DNA of 53,581 nt from an uncultured Verrucomicrobiales bacterium (GCA_937885815.1 CALABM010000067.1:1-53581); one strand, 5' to 3'; shown: positions 1-8,039, counted from the stretch's first letter. Made by a program: numbers and translations. Notes: generated by a model not told the origin, from the letters alone.

Positions 1-248
1 CCGGCTGCTATGTGGACTGCCGTATCATCGGCGGGATGGATATGATTGATTGTGGCGAGCCGGATGTGAAGATTCTGGCCGTGAATGTGGGTGACCCCCG
101 CTATGACCATATTAACACGCTGGAGGACTTGCCTCCTCACTATTTGCAGGAAATCCAGAACTTTTTCCGCACGTACAAAACTGCGGTATCTCACGCTCGT
201 CACATGTGCGTCTGCCCTGGCATGATAAAGAAAATCATTGACTTATGA
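1..248 (+). pseudogene. Truncated duplicate of inorganic pyrophosphatase gene (5' end outside window)
   Basis: Bases 1-181 match 1416-1596 of the intact ppa gene downstream with about ten differences, all of them synonymous, so the encoded residues are identical through the Tyr-Lys-Thr near the C-terminal third. After that Thr the frame runs into unrelated sequence and adds about 21 foreign residues before a TGA at 246-248. The last 35 or so residues of a normal family I pyrophosphatase are therefore missing. The 5' part lies outside the window, so I cannot tell whether this copy is otherwise complete or expressed. Its 3' end runs over the -35 box of the next gene. It may be a decayed duplicate, a scar of an insertion, or an assembly join between strain variants. 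Confidence 0.75.
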
Positions 249-266
249 ATTTAATATATTTATCAT
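238..266 (+). promoter_or_regulatory. Sigma-70-like promoter of the orphan gene, leaderless type
   Basis: A -35 box TTGACT at 238-243 and a -10 box TATCAT at 261-266 are separated by 17 nt. The ATG at 274 begins 7 nt after the -10 box, so the transcript would start at or beside the start codon. The same layout recurs before ppa, argD, pyrC and others here. The TTG at 238 that could open a longer reading frame is part of the -35 box and is unlikely to be a start. Confidence 0.6.
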
Positions 267-273
267 GGTGGGT

Positions 274-1104
274 ATGGTAGGAATACTGAGAAATGCGTTG
301 TTTTTTGCACCCTTGTTTTCCTTTATAGCGTTGGGGGATACAGGAGAATATAACAATGAACATGAGACTGTAACAAATGAATCGAAAGTGCATTTTTATG
401 ATTGGAGGGAAGATGTTCAATACGGAGATAAAATTAATAGAATAATTCAAGCGTTAGATTTATCAGAGTTTCATTCTATAATTGCACGATCATCTTCTCC
501 GGAACATCCTGACGATCTCTATATAGTGACATGTGATTCGCAGGAAGACCTACCGGCGAGCCTTAAGATGTATTACTCGCTAGAGATGCAGGATGGTAAG
601 ATGTATAGCTTCCCAAGGGTTATCCCGGGCACGGGAACACCCCATGATGATGTGAGTAACCAAATTCTGATTAAAGGCTTCCAAAATATAGGTGAAAGTG
701 TTTGGACGGACGGCATAAACAATAAATATTTGGTAAGTGATGTTCTCATCGATATTGAAAACAGCTCCGAATCACCAATAATTCTGTTTCGTTATAGTCT
801 TACTGGTAATGAAGAAACGGTAATATCTATATTTGAATGTAATAATGAGTTATATGCGATAATTCACGAAAGCAATATTTATATTCCACCTATGAGCACT
901 TATAGGCTTCATGGTAAAATTATTCCACATCCGGCGAATCGACCAATAGAACCATCTCGCAACATGCATGTGATGAAGTTGCCTGAAATAATAACAGATG
1001 TGAGCATTGAGCTCTATTTTCAGTCGGTGATAATTGGAAATAAATTGCGGGTGTATTCCGAATTGCCTCAAAAGTTTATTTATCGGCAACAATTCACTGA
1101 ATAA
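274..1104 (+). CDS. Orphan exported protein in an AT-rich island
   Basis: This encodes about 276 residues that I do not recognise. The first 21 residues (Met-Val-Gly-Ile-Leu-Arg, then a hydrophobic run ending near Ile-Ala-Leu-Gly) look like a signal peptide, followed directly by an acidic Asn/Glu-rich stretch, so the protein is probably exported. The rest is a mix of short beta-like hydrophobic segments with many Asn, Ser, Ile and Tyr, and no obvious catalytic motif. Base composition is visibly richer in A and T than the neighbours and codon use differs (many ATA, AAT and TTA codons), which suggests recent acquisition. It sits between a truncated and an intact copy of ppa. The start at 274 is chosen because of the promoter at 238-266; ATG at 265 is possible but overlaps the -10 box. 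Confidence 0.7.
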   Translation: MVGILRNALFFAPLFSFIALGDTGEYNNEHETVTNESKVHFYDWREDVQYGDKINRIIQALDLSEFHSIIARSSSPEHPDDLYIVTCDSQEDLPASLKMYYSLEMQDGKMYSFPRVIPGTGTPHDDVSNQILIKGFQNIGESVWTDGINNKYLVSDVLIDIENSSESPIILFRYSLTGNEETVISIFECNNELYAIIHESNIYIPPMSTYRLHGKIIPHPANRPIEPSRNMHVMKLPEIITDVSIELYFQSVIIGNKLRVYSELPQKFIYRQQFTE

Positions 1105-1111
1105 AGATAGG

Positions 1112-1157
1112 GCCCCGCTTTGCGGGGCATCATTGAAACCGCCCTCTGAGGAGGGCG
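1112..1157 (+). terminator. Tandem GC-rich hairpins between orphan gene and ppa
   Basis: Two hairpins follow the orphan stop codon: a 7-bp stem with a TTT loop at 1112-1128, and a 7-bp stem with a TGAG loop at 1140-1157 followed by ATTTTGC. The second resembles an intrinsic terminator with a short T run. Together they would insulate ppa from read-through. Confidence 0.6.
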
Positions 1158-1173
1158 ATTTTGCAGATACAAC

Positions 1174-1202
1174 TTGACTTGGCCTGTAATGGCTGGTAAC
1201 AT
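1174..1202 (+). promoter_or_regulatory. Promoter of ppa, leaderless type
   Basis: TTGACT at 1174-1179, a 17-nt spacer and TAACAT at 1197-1202. The ATG at 1211 lies 8 nt after the -10 box, so little or no 5' leader is expected and there is no Shine-Dalgarno sequence. Confidence 0.65.
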
Positions 1203-1210
1203 GTACTATC

Positions 1211-1702
1211 ATGAGAGTAGTAGAAGCCAGAATTGAAATTCCCATGGGGAGCCGTAACAAGTACGAGGTTGATGCGAAGACCGGGCGCATTAAGCTCGAC
1301 CGCGTGCTGTATTCCTCCGTGTATTATCCTGCTGAGTATGGTTTTGTGGAGCGAACGCTGTATCTGGATGGTGACCCGCTGGATATTCTGGTGTTCACAT
1401 CATCACCGACGTTCCCCGGCTGCTATGTGGACTGCCGTATCATCGGCGGGATGGATATGATTGATTGTGGTGAACCGGATGTGAAGATTCTGGCCGTGAA
1501 TGTGGGAGACCCCCGCTATGATCATATTAACACGCTGGAGGACCTGCCTCCTCACTATCTGCAGGAAATTCAGAATTTCTTCCGCACGTATAAAACCCTG
1601 CAGAATAAGGTGACGGAAGTGGGGGAATTCTTCGGCGTGGAGAAGGCGGTAAGTATTCTGGATGAGTCCTTCTCTCGATATGTGGAGAGTCTGAGGCCTT
1701 AA
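1211..1702 (+). CDS. ppa: Inorganic pyrophosphatase, family I
   Basis: Hydrolyses pyrophosphate to phosphate in the cytoplasm and so drives biosynthetic reactions forward. The 163-residue length is normal for the bacterial hexameric family I enzyme. The N-terminal Glu-Ile-Pro-Met-Gly-Ser-Arg-Asn-Lys-Tyr-Glu segment and the metal-binding DGDPLDILV motif (about residues 53-61) are both present, as is the later Asp-Pro-Arg-Tyr region. The start is set by the promoter at 1174-1202. The gene converges on alr, and the two stop codons interlock in the four bases TTAA (1699-1702). A truncated near-copy lies at the window start. Confidence 0.95.
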   Translation: MRVVEARIEIPMGSRNKYEVDAKTGRIKLDRVLYSSVYYPAEYGFVERTLYLDGDPLDILVFTSSPTFPGCYVDCRIIGGMDMIDCGEPDVKILAVNVGDPRYDHINTLEDLPPHYLQEIQNFFRTYKTLQNKVTEVGEFFGVEKAVSILDESFSRYVESLRP

Positions 1703-2862
1703 AGGCCGGGCTTGGGCTTATAAACGCGGGGAACACGCGCCGAGATGGAGCAGATGATATTGCTCGGGATGGTCTTGGCGCGGGCGGTGAGCTCTTCCCA
1801 CGGCACGTTTGGCCCGAGGATTTCGGCTACATCACCGGGCTGGACGTTATCCACGTGGGTGACGTCCACCATAATCTGATCCATGGTGATACGGCCGAGC
1901 ACAGGGCAGTAGTGGCCATTCAGGTAGACACGTGCGCCGGTGTTGGAAAGGTAATGCAGGTAACCATCCCCGAAGCCAATGCCGATAGTGGCCACCTTCG
2001 TGGCGCCGTTGGTAATGTAGGTGTGATCGTAGGAGACACCATGATTACCGGGCAGGGTGCGCAGCAGGGTTACGCGGCTGTAAAGCGTGAGCGTGTTGCG
2101 CAGCTCCTTGTTGTAAGGTGAAGGCATGGGGGAGAAACCGTAGAGAATACGGCCGAGGCGCACCATGTTGGTGCTGGGTGCCTTGTAGTTGAAAACGGCA
2201 GCGCTGCTGCAGAGATGGCGGTAGGGCAGCTCTAAGTGCTGCTGAAGGTCTTGCACAGCGGCCTCGTAGGTGCGGATTTGGCTGTGCGTGAAGGTAATAT
2301 CCTGAGAGGCTGCTGAGAGGTGGGAGTACACGCCCTCGATATTCAGGTATTCGTACTGGCTAAGCTTCTCACCAAGCCCGGGAATTTCATGCGGGAGCAC
2401 GCCGGCGCGGCCCATGCCGGTATCCACATTGATGTGAAGGTTAACCTTCTTATTGTACAAGCGGCCAAGGGAGTTGAAGTGCTCCGCTTCTTCCACACTG
2501 GAGAGAGCGGCGCGCCAGCTGTGCTGTACAATGGCTTCTCGCTCAGTCGGGAAGCAGGGGCCCAGAATGAAGGGGCGCACCTTGCAGCCGGCAGCTTGCA
2601 CCCGGGCTGCTTCAGAGGGGGTGGCTACGCCAAAGAAGGTGATGTCTTCATTATCCAGCGCTTTTACGACACCTTCGATGCCGTGGCCGTATGCCTCGGC
2701 TTTCACGATGGGCATGCGGCTGTGCTCCGGCATCACGCGGCGCACGACTTGCAGGTTGTGCTTCATGGCATCGGTATCTACCTCAGCCCATGCGCGGTAA
2801 GTGGTGGTGGCGTCCATGGCGTCCATGACGTTCATTTTATACTGCTGGGATTGAGAATGCAA
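1699..2862 (-). CDS. alr: Alanine racemase
   Basis: PLP-dependent enzyme that makes D-alanine for peptidoglycan. The PLP lysine is K54 in VKAEAYGHG (usual form VKANAYGHG). The catalytic tyrosine of the second half is Y278 in VSYDHTY, and GRITMDQ near residue 320 matches the C-terminal active-site loop. Length 387 is slightly above the usual 360-375 because of about 20 extra N-terminal residues. Met10, Met13 and Met16 are alternative starts, and the conserved domain begins at Arg-Ala-Trp-Ala-Glu-Val-Asp. It is the last gene of a long minus-strand run, 16 nt after the alpha-galactosidase gene, and its stop overlaps that of convergent ppa. Confidence 0.95.
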   Translation of the reverse strand: MHSQSQQYKMNVMDAMDATTTYRAWAEVDTDAMKHNLQVVRRVMPEHSRMPIVKAEAYGHGIEGVVKALDNEDITFFGVATPSEAARVQAAGCKVRPFILGPCFPTEREAIVQHSWRAALSSVEEAEHFNSLGRLYNKKVNLHINVDTGMGRAGVLPHEIPGLGEKLSQYEYLNIEGVYSHLSAASQDITFTHSQIRTYEAAVQDLQQHLELPYRHLCSSAAVFNYKAPSTNMVRLGRILYGFSPMPSPYNKELRNTLTLYSRVTLLRTLPGNHGVSYDHTYITNGATKVATIGIGFGDGYLHYLSNTGARVYLNGHYCPVLGRITMDQIMVDVTHVDNVQPGDVAEILGPNVPWEELTARAKTIPSNIICSISARVPRVYKPKPGL

Positions 2863-2878
2863 GCCTAATCGCTTAATT

Positions 2879-4921
2879 TTAGGTTGTGGGCGTGAGACGA
2901 ATGCAGACGGACTGCAGCGGGCGGCTCCAGTGAATGGGGATTCCCTTGCTCATAAGCTCCGCTCCACTGAGCTCCGTGCCTCCCATCGGACAGAGCGGGC
3001 GGGGGGAATCCGGCAGCAGTTCTTCGATACGGTAGCGCTTTCCGGCACTCAGTCCGCGCACGGGGATGCGGGTGTGCTGGTTCGTGAAAGTGCGCTCGGT
3101 TGTATATGCCAGTAGCAGAGCTTGGTGCCCATCCGTGTACAGCAAGGCGCAATCCGGCCCTTCGTAGGGGCTTACAAGGCGGTATAAGTCGCCCAGCTGC
3201 ACGAGGGGGCGTAGCTCTTTGGCGAGGGCGAGCCGCTCGCTCAGTTCCTGCGCCTCCTCTGCGGAGAGCGTGCGGGGATCCAGCTCGAAGCCGAGGCGGC
3301 CTGCGAGTGCAACATCGAAACGGAATTTGAGCGAGGTGCGACGCCCGGTGTAGAGGTTCGGGCTGGCGGTGACATGGGCACCCACGGCATTGGCTGGGAA
3401 GAAGTGGTTGGCGCTCCACTGCATGCAGAGGCGATCATGGGCGTCCGTATTATCACTCAGCCAGAATTCTTCATGGAATTGAGCCGCCCCGAGGTCCATA
3501 CGCCCGCCACCGGCTGAGCAGCACTGGAAGATGACCTGCGGGTGGCGCTGCCTGAGCTCGCGCATGATGCGGTAATAGGCGCAGATGTAGTCAAAGTAGA
3601 TGTTCGGGTGCGGGGCATCTGTCATCATGCGGTTGCAATCCCACTTCACATAGGAGATTCCGGGATTGGTGCTCAGGAGGTCGCTGACGGTGTTCAGCAC
3701 AAAGTCCTGCACATCCGTTCGGGCGAGATTGAGCACGAGCTGACGGCGCTGCTCAGTGGGAGTGAGCCCGGGCAGCTGCAATGCCCAGTCCGGGTGGGCT
3801 CGGAAAAGCTCGCTATCGGGGCAGACCATTTCCGGCTCCACCCAGATGCCGAACTTAAGCCCCTGAGAAGAGGCGTAATCGGTGAGCGGCTGAAGGCCCT
3901 GCGGCAGTTTTTCTGTATCCGGCTGCCAGTCACCGAGGGAGGATGTGTCATCCTTTCGGCGCCCGAACCAGCCATCATCCAGCACGAACATTTCTATCCC
4001 GAGCTCAGCTGTGCGCTGCATCATGGCCCGTAGTGTGGGCTCCTCAACATCGAAATGCACGCCTTCCCAGCTGTTCAGAAGGCAGGGGCGCTGCTCTAAG
4101 CCGCGCGGGATGATGCAGCGGCGCAGGTAACGGTGCAGGCGGCGAGTGGCATCGCCTTTGCCCTGAAGGCTGTTGAGCATGAGGGCACGCGGGAGCTCAA
4201 GTGTTTGCCCTGCCGCGAGGGTATAGGGGGCGCGGGCAAAGTCATGTCCAAGCCCCAGAAGCCCTTGCCCCTGTGCATTATGGGTGAAGGAAATATCGTA
4301 ATTGCCACTCCATTCCAGAGCGGCCAGCAGGCTATGGCCGAATTCTTCATGCGCGGGAGTATCCGTGGCAATAATGATGCCCGGGGTGCCTTCCTGACTT
4401 GTTTTGATGCCGGTGCAGGAGCTGACGCTGAGTGTGTTGCCGCGTTTGACTTCCTGCTGCTGCATGATATGTTCACCGGCCCAGACGCCGCGGAAGGTGG
4501 TGGCGTGGTAGCTGTGGCCCTGCATGAGAGCGGTGGCGGAATGAGCCCGGAGAATCTGCAGCTGGGAGGACGTACTGTTCTTCAGGGTGACTTGCTGGGT
4601 GAAAACGCCTTCCTCATGCAGCTGCAGGCGCAGCGTGAGAATGATGCCGGGGTGGCGCGGGTCTTCCAGCGTGAGCTCAAGCACGCCCTCATCGCAGCAT
4701 GAATCTTTCAGCTGCGGGTTAAAGCCCATGCTGCCATCCGCAAAGAGCAGTTGCAGAGCGTATTCTCCGGAAAGATGCAGACGGGGATAACCTGTTCGGG
4801 ATTGGTAATCCGTGAGGTATTCACTGTGTATACAGCCGGTTTCGCCGTGATGAACGGTGGCGCAACCATCGGCCCATTCGATGCTGCCGTAAGGGTATTC
4901 AATTCGGTGGGGAGAACTCAT
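2879..4921 (-). CDS. Alpha-galactosidase, glycoside hydrolase family 36
   Basis: Retaining alpha-galactosidase of about 680 residues, matching GH36 length. An N-terminal beta-sandwich is followed by the TIM barrel with VLDDGWFG (about 316-323), the nucleophile motif YVKWDCN (Asp about 431), QCCSAGGGR (about 469-477) and the acid/base motif LSDNTDAHDR (Asp about 493), then a C-terminal beta domain. Numbering counts from the upstream ATG at 4930. I see no signal peptide, so it probably acts in the cytoplasm on imported alpha-galactosides. The ATG at 4921 gives an ATGA overlap with the upstream lipoprotein gene, the overlap style seen repeatedly here, so I prefer it; ATG 4930 would add three residues. 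Confidence 0.93.
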   Translation of the reverse strand: MSSPHRIEYPYGSIEWADGCATVHHGETGCIHSEYLTDYQSRTGYPRLHLSGEYALQLLFADGSMGFNPQLKDSCCDEGVLELTLEDPRHPGIILTLRLQLHEEGVFTQQVTLKNSTSSQLQILRAHSATALMQGHSYHATTFRGVWAGEHIMQQQEVKRGNTLSVSSCTGIKTSQEGTPGIIIATDTPAHEEFGHSLLAALEWSGNYDISFTHNAQGQGLLGLGHDFARAPYTLAAGQTLELPRALMLNSLQGKGDATRRLHRYLRRCIIPRGLEQRPCLLNSWEGVHFDVEEPTLRAMMQRTAELGIEMFVLDDGWFGRRKDDTSSLGDWQPDTEKLPQGLQPLTDYASSQGLKFGIWVEPEMVCPDSELFRAHPDWALQLPGLTPTEQRRQLVLNLARTDVQDFVLNTVSDLLSTNPGISYVKWDCNRMMTDAPHPNIYFDYICAYYRIMRELRQRHPQVIFQCCSAGGGRMDLGAAQFHEEFWLSDNTDAHDRLCMQWSANHFFPANAVGAHVTASPNLYTGRRTSLKFRFDVALAGRLGFELDPRTLSAEEAQELSERLALAKELRPLVQLGDLYRLVSPYEGPDCALLYTDGHQALLLAYTTERTFTNQHTRIPVRGLSAGKRYRIEELLPDSPRPLCPMGGTELSGAELMSKGIPIHWSRPLQSVCIRLTPTT

Positions 4922-5412
4922 GGCATCCATGCGGTTTCTGAATTTCGGGGGATGGGTGGGCAGATGCGTGTTTGAAGCGCCTGTCCGCTCTCGTGGCTCA
5001 GGGGAGATTGCGTGCCCATGATGTTTTCGAGGTGCAGCCTGAAGAGCCGGTCTGCCTCCGTGGCCCGGCGATAACAGGTGATAAAGGCATCGTAACCGGG
5101 ACGATTGTAGTGGAATACAGTAAAACGCTCGCTCAGTCTAACTTGCAGCCTAGGGTGCAGGATGAAGCGAATCCCGGAATAGCTTTTTGGCCAGAACTCC
5201 TCTGTACCAAGGCTGCTTGTTGCATTCCACCACGCGTTCAGAGCCTGTTCGTTTTCGGGCGTTTGTTGCCATTGCCATACGCTGCCGCTGTCTTCAATGC
5301 AGTGCGTTTTATCCTGCCATTGCAGCTCTGGGCGAGAGCGACTGACAAGATGGTGGAACTTGCAGGCACTTAGAGGAACGCAGAGCAGCAGAAGCAGGGC
5401 CGTTTTATTCAT
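4918..5412 (-). CDS. Putative lipoprotein of unknown function
   Basis: 164 residues, not recognised. The N-terminus is a lipoprotein signal: Met-Asn-Lys, a Leu-rich core, then PLSAC with the lipidation Cys at 17. The mature part is Trp-rich early on and Arg-rich late, with no family motif that I can see. It overlaps the upstream exported-protein gene by 8 nt and the downstream alpha-galactosidase gene by 4 nt, so it is translated from the same mRNA. The overlap does not by itself imply a role in galactoside use. Confidence 0.75.
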   Translation of the reverse strand: MNKTALLLLLCVPLSACKFHHLVSRSRPELQWQDKTHCIEDSGSVWQWQQTPENEQALNAWWNATSSLGTEEFWPKSYSGIRFILHPRLQVRLSERFTVFHYNRPGYDAFITCYRRATEADRLFRLHLENIMGTQSPLSHESGQALQTRICPPIPRNSETAWMP

Positions 5413-6148
5413 ATTTGCGGGCTTCGCGTCGTGCCATGCGCAGGCGTTCGCGCTCTTCGTGAGCCTGGCGGCCTAAACGGCTGTCTTTATTTAGGTCTCT
5501 CGCTGCCTCGAGGGCTGCAATGGCCTCTAGCAGTTTGGCTTCCGTGGCCGGAGTGTGAGCGCCTCTGTAGCCTTGGGTGTATTGCAGCATGAGAAGGGGA
5601 TAGAGGCAGCGCAGGCCGATAAACTGCTTGTGCTCTTCATTGCTCAGCTCATGTTCCAGTAGATTCCGGCTTTCTGCGATGAGTTCGGCTACCTGTTCGC
5701 TCGTCAATTCTGCATGGGCGCATGCTGCGCAGAGAAGATAGAGGGCGGCAGCGTGGCTGCGAGTATCTCTTTCAATCTCGCGATTCTCCGCCGTAGCCAG
5801 TTCATGGGCGTTCTGAACGTCCTCGGCGCTTAAGTTGTGCAGGGGCAAGGCAGCGTAAGGCCCTTGCTCATCTGCTATAACCAAGCTGGGCAGGTGCGTT
5901 ACACCTGCTTCCATGGCCTGGGCCTGCACTTCTGCTTCTTCCCGGCTGTTGCATTCTGCGCAGATTTCTACGAATCTGCATTCTGTTTCACCCTCCTCAG
6001 CCGGTAGAAGTTGCTGAACCGTTCTGCGGAGGAGGGGAGTGTCGTTACCCGCTAGCAGGTAGACGGTATAAGTTTCAGCAGCCGCGGGTGAAAGAAGCGC
6101 CGCGGCTGCTGAAAGGAGACTGATGAAGCGTGCTGAACCGTTGCTCAT
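5405..6148 (-). CDS. Exported protein of unknown function, possible thioredoxin-like N-terminal part
   Basis: 247 residues. A signal peptide is clear, with an Ala-rich core ending around SPAAAE (residues 20-25). The mature protein begins with a beta-strand-like segment (TYTVYLLAGND), followed by an Arg-Thr-Val-rich helix, a strand containing CAEC, and THLPSLVI, an arrangement reminiscent of a thioredoxin fold with a cis-proline-like THLP. The C-terminal half is a charged helical region ending in Glu/Arg-rich sequence. The thioredoxin-like reading is only inference: the usual CxxC position is not matched cleanly. It lies 5 nt after the Jag-like gene. Confidence 0.7.
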   Translation of the reverse strand: MSNGSARFISLLSAAAALLSPAAAETYTVYLLAGNDTPLLRRTVQQLLPAEEGETECRFVEICAECNSREEAEVQAQAMEAGVTHLPSLVIADEQGPYAALPLHNLSAEDVQNAHELATAENREIERDTRSHAAALYLLCAACAHAELTSEQVAELIAESRNLLEHELSNEEHKQFIGLRCLYPLLMLQYTQGYRGAHTPATEAKLLEAIAALEAARDLNKDSRLGRQAHEERERLRMARREARKYE

Positions 6149-6153
6149 GTGTG

Positions 6154-6624
6154 TCAGGCTCGGCTGATGGTAATACGTTTGAAGCGTGAGTCTGATTCTT
6201 CGGAAGTGGTGAGAATGCCCGGCATTTTGGCCAGTTCATTATGAACCAAGCGGCGCTGGTAGGCATTCAGCTTCTCCATCTGCAAGGGGCGGCCTGTCTG
6301 CAGCACGCGTTCGGCACGGGAGCGGGCACGGCGAAGCAGTTTAGCTTCCGTGCGTTCGCGGTAACGGTCACAGTCCACGCGGATGCGAGGAGCCGTTTCC
6401 CACTCTGCCTGAAGGAGTCTGTTAATGAGGTACTGAAGGTCATCCAGTTTATCACCCTCATCACCAATGATGAAGCGTGCATCAGGGCTGGATATCATGA
6501 GGGTTACACCATTCTCTTCATCAGCCGAGGCTTCTGTTGAGATGCTGTAGGCGTACCCCAGCGGTGTCAGGATGGAATTGGCCACCCTGACAGCTGATTC
6601 TTCTGCTTTTTCTCTGAAATCCAT
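6154..6624 (-). CDS. KH/R3H-domain RNA-binding protein, Jag/KhpB-like
   Basis: 156 residues containing a KH domain (about 40-75) and a C-terminal R3H domain (about 115-156, with QRRLVHNEL giving the R-x3-H signature and TTSEESDSRFKRI matching the family end). It lacks the long Jag N-terminal domain, like many short Jag/SpoIIIJ-associated proteins, which bind RNA and influence cell division and envelope genes. The KH GxxG loop reads GDEG (residues 54-57) where the family usually has a basic pair such as GRRG or GKRG, so RNA contact by the KH domain is doubtful. It sits between the Bax-inhibitor gene and two exported-protein genes and is not next to yidC. Confidence 0.88.
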   Translation of the reverse strand: MDFREKAEESAVRVANSILTPLGYAYSISTEASADEENGVTLMISSPDARFIIGDEGDKLDDLQYLINRLLQAEWETAPRIRVDCDRYRERTEAKLLRRARSRAERVLQTGRPLQMEKLNAYQRRLVHNELAKMPGILTTSEESDSRFKRITISRA

Positions 6625-6630
6625 GGCTGC

Positions 6631-7338
6631 TTAATCGCGGGCTGCCCCGAGGAAACGCAGCAGGTAAAGGAAGAGGTTCAGGAAGTCCAGATAGAGAGCC
6701 ACGGCACCCATGATGGCGCCCTTGCTGCGGTCCACGCTGTCCGTGAGGTAGGCGCCCTCTGCCAGAATACGCTGGGTGTCATAGGCAGTGAAGAGGCAGA
6801 ATACAATCACGCCGACGGCGGAGATGATGAGATCCGCCGTGCTGTTCCCGAAAAATATATTGGCTATGCCGGCAATGATGAGGCCGATGAGCATCATCAT
6901 GAGCGTACGACCCATGCCGCTGAGATTACGCTTGGTGAATGCGCCATACAGAGCCATGCCACCGAACATACCGGAGGTGCAGGCGAAGGTGAGGCCCAGA
7001 GACTGCGTGGTGTACAGGCTGAGGATGGGGCCAAGCGCCAGACCTTCCATGGCGGAGAAGGCGAGGAAGAGAATGCTCAGTGCACCGGTGGTGAGACTGT
7101 TACGGCAGAAGCACATGATGAGGATGAGTGCCAGCGTGCCGAGCAGAAGCCAAATTTGGTTTTCCGCGCACCATGTGAGTGTCTCGAAGGAGGCGGTGGC
7201 ATAGATGGCGGTGCCCGCGGTCAGCAGCATGGATACGGCCATCCAAGCATAGACTTTGTTAAGATAAGCCTTTGCCATAGCAGCTATTTGCTGCTGCGTT
7301 TGGGCTAATTCGGGGTGTTGGTAATATTCTTGATTCAT
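6631..7338 (-). CDS. Bax inhibitor-1/YccA family membrane protein
   Basis: 235 residues with about seven hydrophobic segments spread from residue 29 to 232, matching the BI-1/TMBIM fold. The family motifs can be seen: an Ala-Tyr-Leu-Asn-Lys-Val-Tyr-Ala-Trp-Met lead-in, Glu-Gly-Leu-Ala-Leu-Gly-Pro in the middle, and the C-terminal FTAYDTQRI and LYLDFLNLFLYLLRFLG segments with the Asp pair implicated in Ca2+ or pH gating in this family. It is probably an inner-membrane protein; its bacterial role is not settled. A strong promoter of its own overlaps the end of the upstream AlkD-like gene. Confidence 0.93.
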   Translation of the reverse strand: MNQEYYQHPELAQTQQQIAAMAKAYLNKVYAWMAVSMLLTAGTAIYATASFETLTWCAENQIWLLLGTLALILIMCFCRNSLTTGALSILFLAFSAMEGLALGPILSLYTTQSLGLTFACTSGMFGGMALYGAFTKRNLSGMGRTLMMMLIGLIIAGIANIFFGNSTADLIISAVGVIVFCLFTAYDTQRILAEGAYLTDSVDRSKGAIMGAVALYLDFLNLFLYLLRFLGAARD

Positions 7339-7344
7339 GGCGCT

Positions 7345-7372
7345 ATGATAGCATTTTAATGAGAGATGTCAA
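7345..7372 (-). promoter_or_regulatory. Promoter of Bax-inhibitor gene inside the 3' end of the AlkD-like gene
   Basis: Read on the minus strand, a perfect TTGACA (7372-7367), a 16-nt spacer and TATCAT (7350-7345), then 6 nt to the ATG at 7338. The -35 box is coding sequence for Leu-Asp-Ile near the end of the upstream gene. A leaderless transcript is predicted. Confidence 0.65.
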
Positions 7373-8039
7373 GAGTAATCTGAGGGCGCTCGGCCTGTCT
7401 TCGGGATTCGCGTATTTTTCGAATTGCTAAGCTATGAGTATCAGATGGAAGTGAGTGGAAAACGGGGACTGCTGATTCCGGGTGCTGAAGATAGAGTTCG
7501 CAGGCGCACCAAGCTACTGCCATGCGGGTATAGAAGGCGTGGCTGCGTACCTGTGGTAACAGCGTGGCAACGGCTGCTGCCCAGGTTTCTTCTTTAACAT
7601 AATGATTCAGCAGCATGACCACGCCGAAACGTGCTTCATATTCACGCTCGGAGAGAATATAGGGACGCAGAAAATCCAGCGTCTCTTCTCGGTGCGCTCT
7701 CACAAACTTCCAAGTGCTGCAGCAGGAGTCACAGATGCTCCAGTTGCGGATGGTAGGGACGAACTCAGCCAGCGCCCGGAGGCGCTCTTCCAAGGTGGCA
7801 TGTGGAGCGTAGCCCGGCAGCATGCCGCGTATCATGACGAGCTCCATGCAGGTGGCATCTGCCAGTGCCCGGAACAGCGTTTGCCAATTCTCTCGTGCCG
7901 CTTGTCGAGCCAGCTTCCGCAGCGTGGGAAGGCGTACTCCAAGCAAATCGTCTTCTCCCGGTATGAGGGAGGCGGCAAAATGGCGGTATTTTTCCTCTGC
8001 CTGAAGATTTAGCGCAGAGGAGAGGTCTGCGAGGGTCAT
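7356..8039 (-). CDS. DNA alkylation repair protein, AlkD-like (HEAT-repeat)
   Basis: 227 residues resembling the AlkC/AlkD family, which removes bulky or positively charged alkylated bases. Visible family features are the early LGVRLPTLRKLARQ segment, IRNWSICDSCCSTWKF near residue 100 (the conserved Asn-Trp and Cys-Asp pair) and a chain of amphipathic helices typical of ALK HEAT repeats. The start overlaps the stop of the ankyrin gene by 4 nt (ATGA). Some family members lack glycosylase activity, so repair function is a family inference. Confidence 0.85.
   Translation of the reverse strand: MTLADLSSALNLQAEEKYRHFAASLIPGEDDLLGVRLPTLRKLARQAARENWQTLFRALADATCMELVMIRGMLPGYAPHATLEERLRALAEFVPTIRNWSICDSCCSTWKFVRAHREETLDFLRPYILSEREYEARFGVVMLLNHYVKEETWAAAVATLLPQVRSHAFYTRMAVAWCACELYLQHPESAVPVFHSLPSDTHSLAIRKIRESRRQAERPQITLDISH

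Noticed and set aside
238..273. TTG start extending the orphan gene upstream
   Set aside because: The TTG is part of a good -35 box and the extension spoils the signal peptide; ATG 274 fits better.
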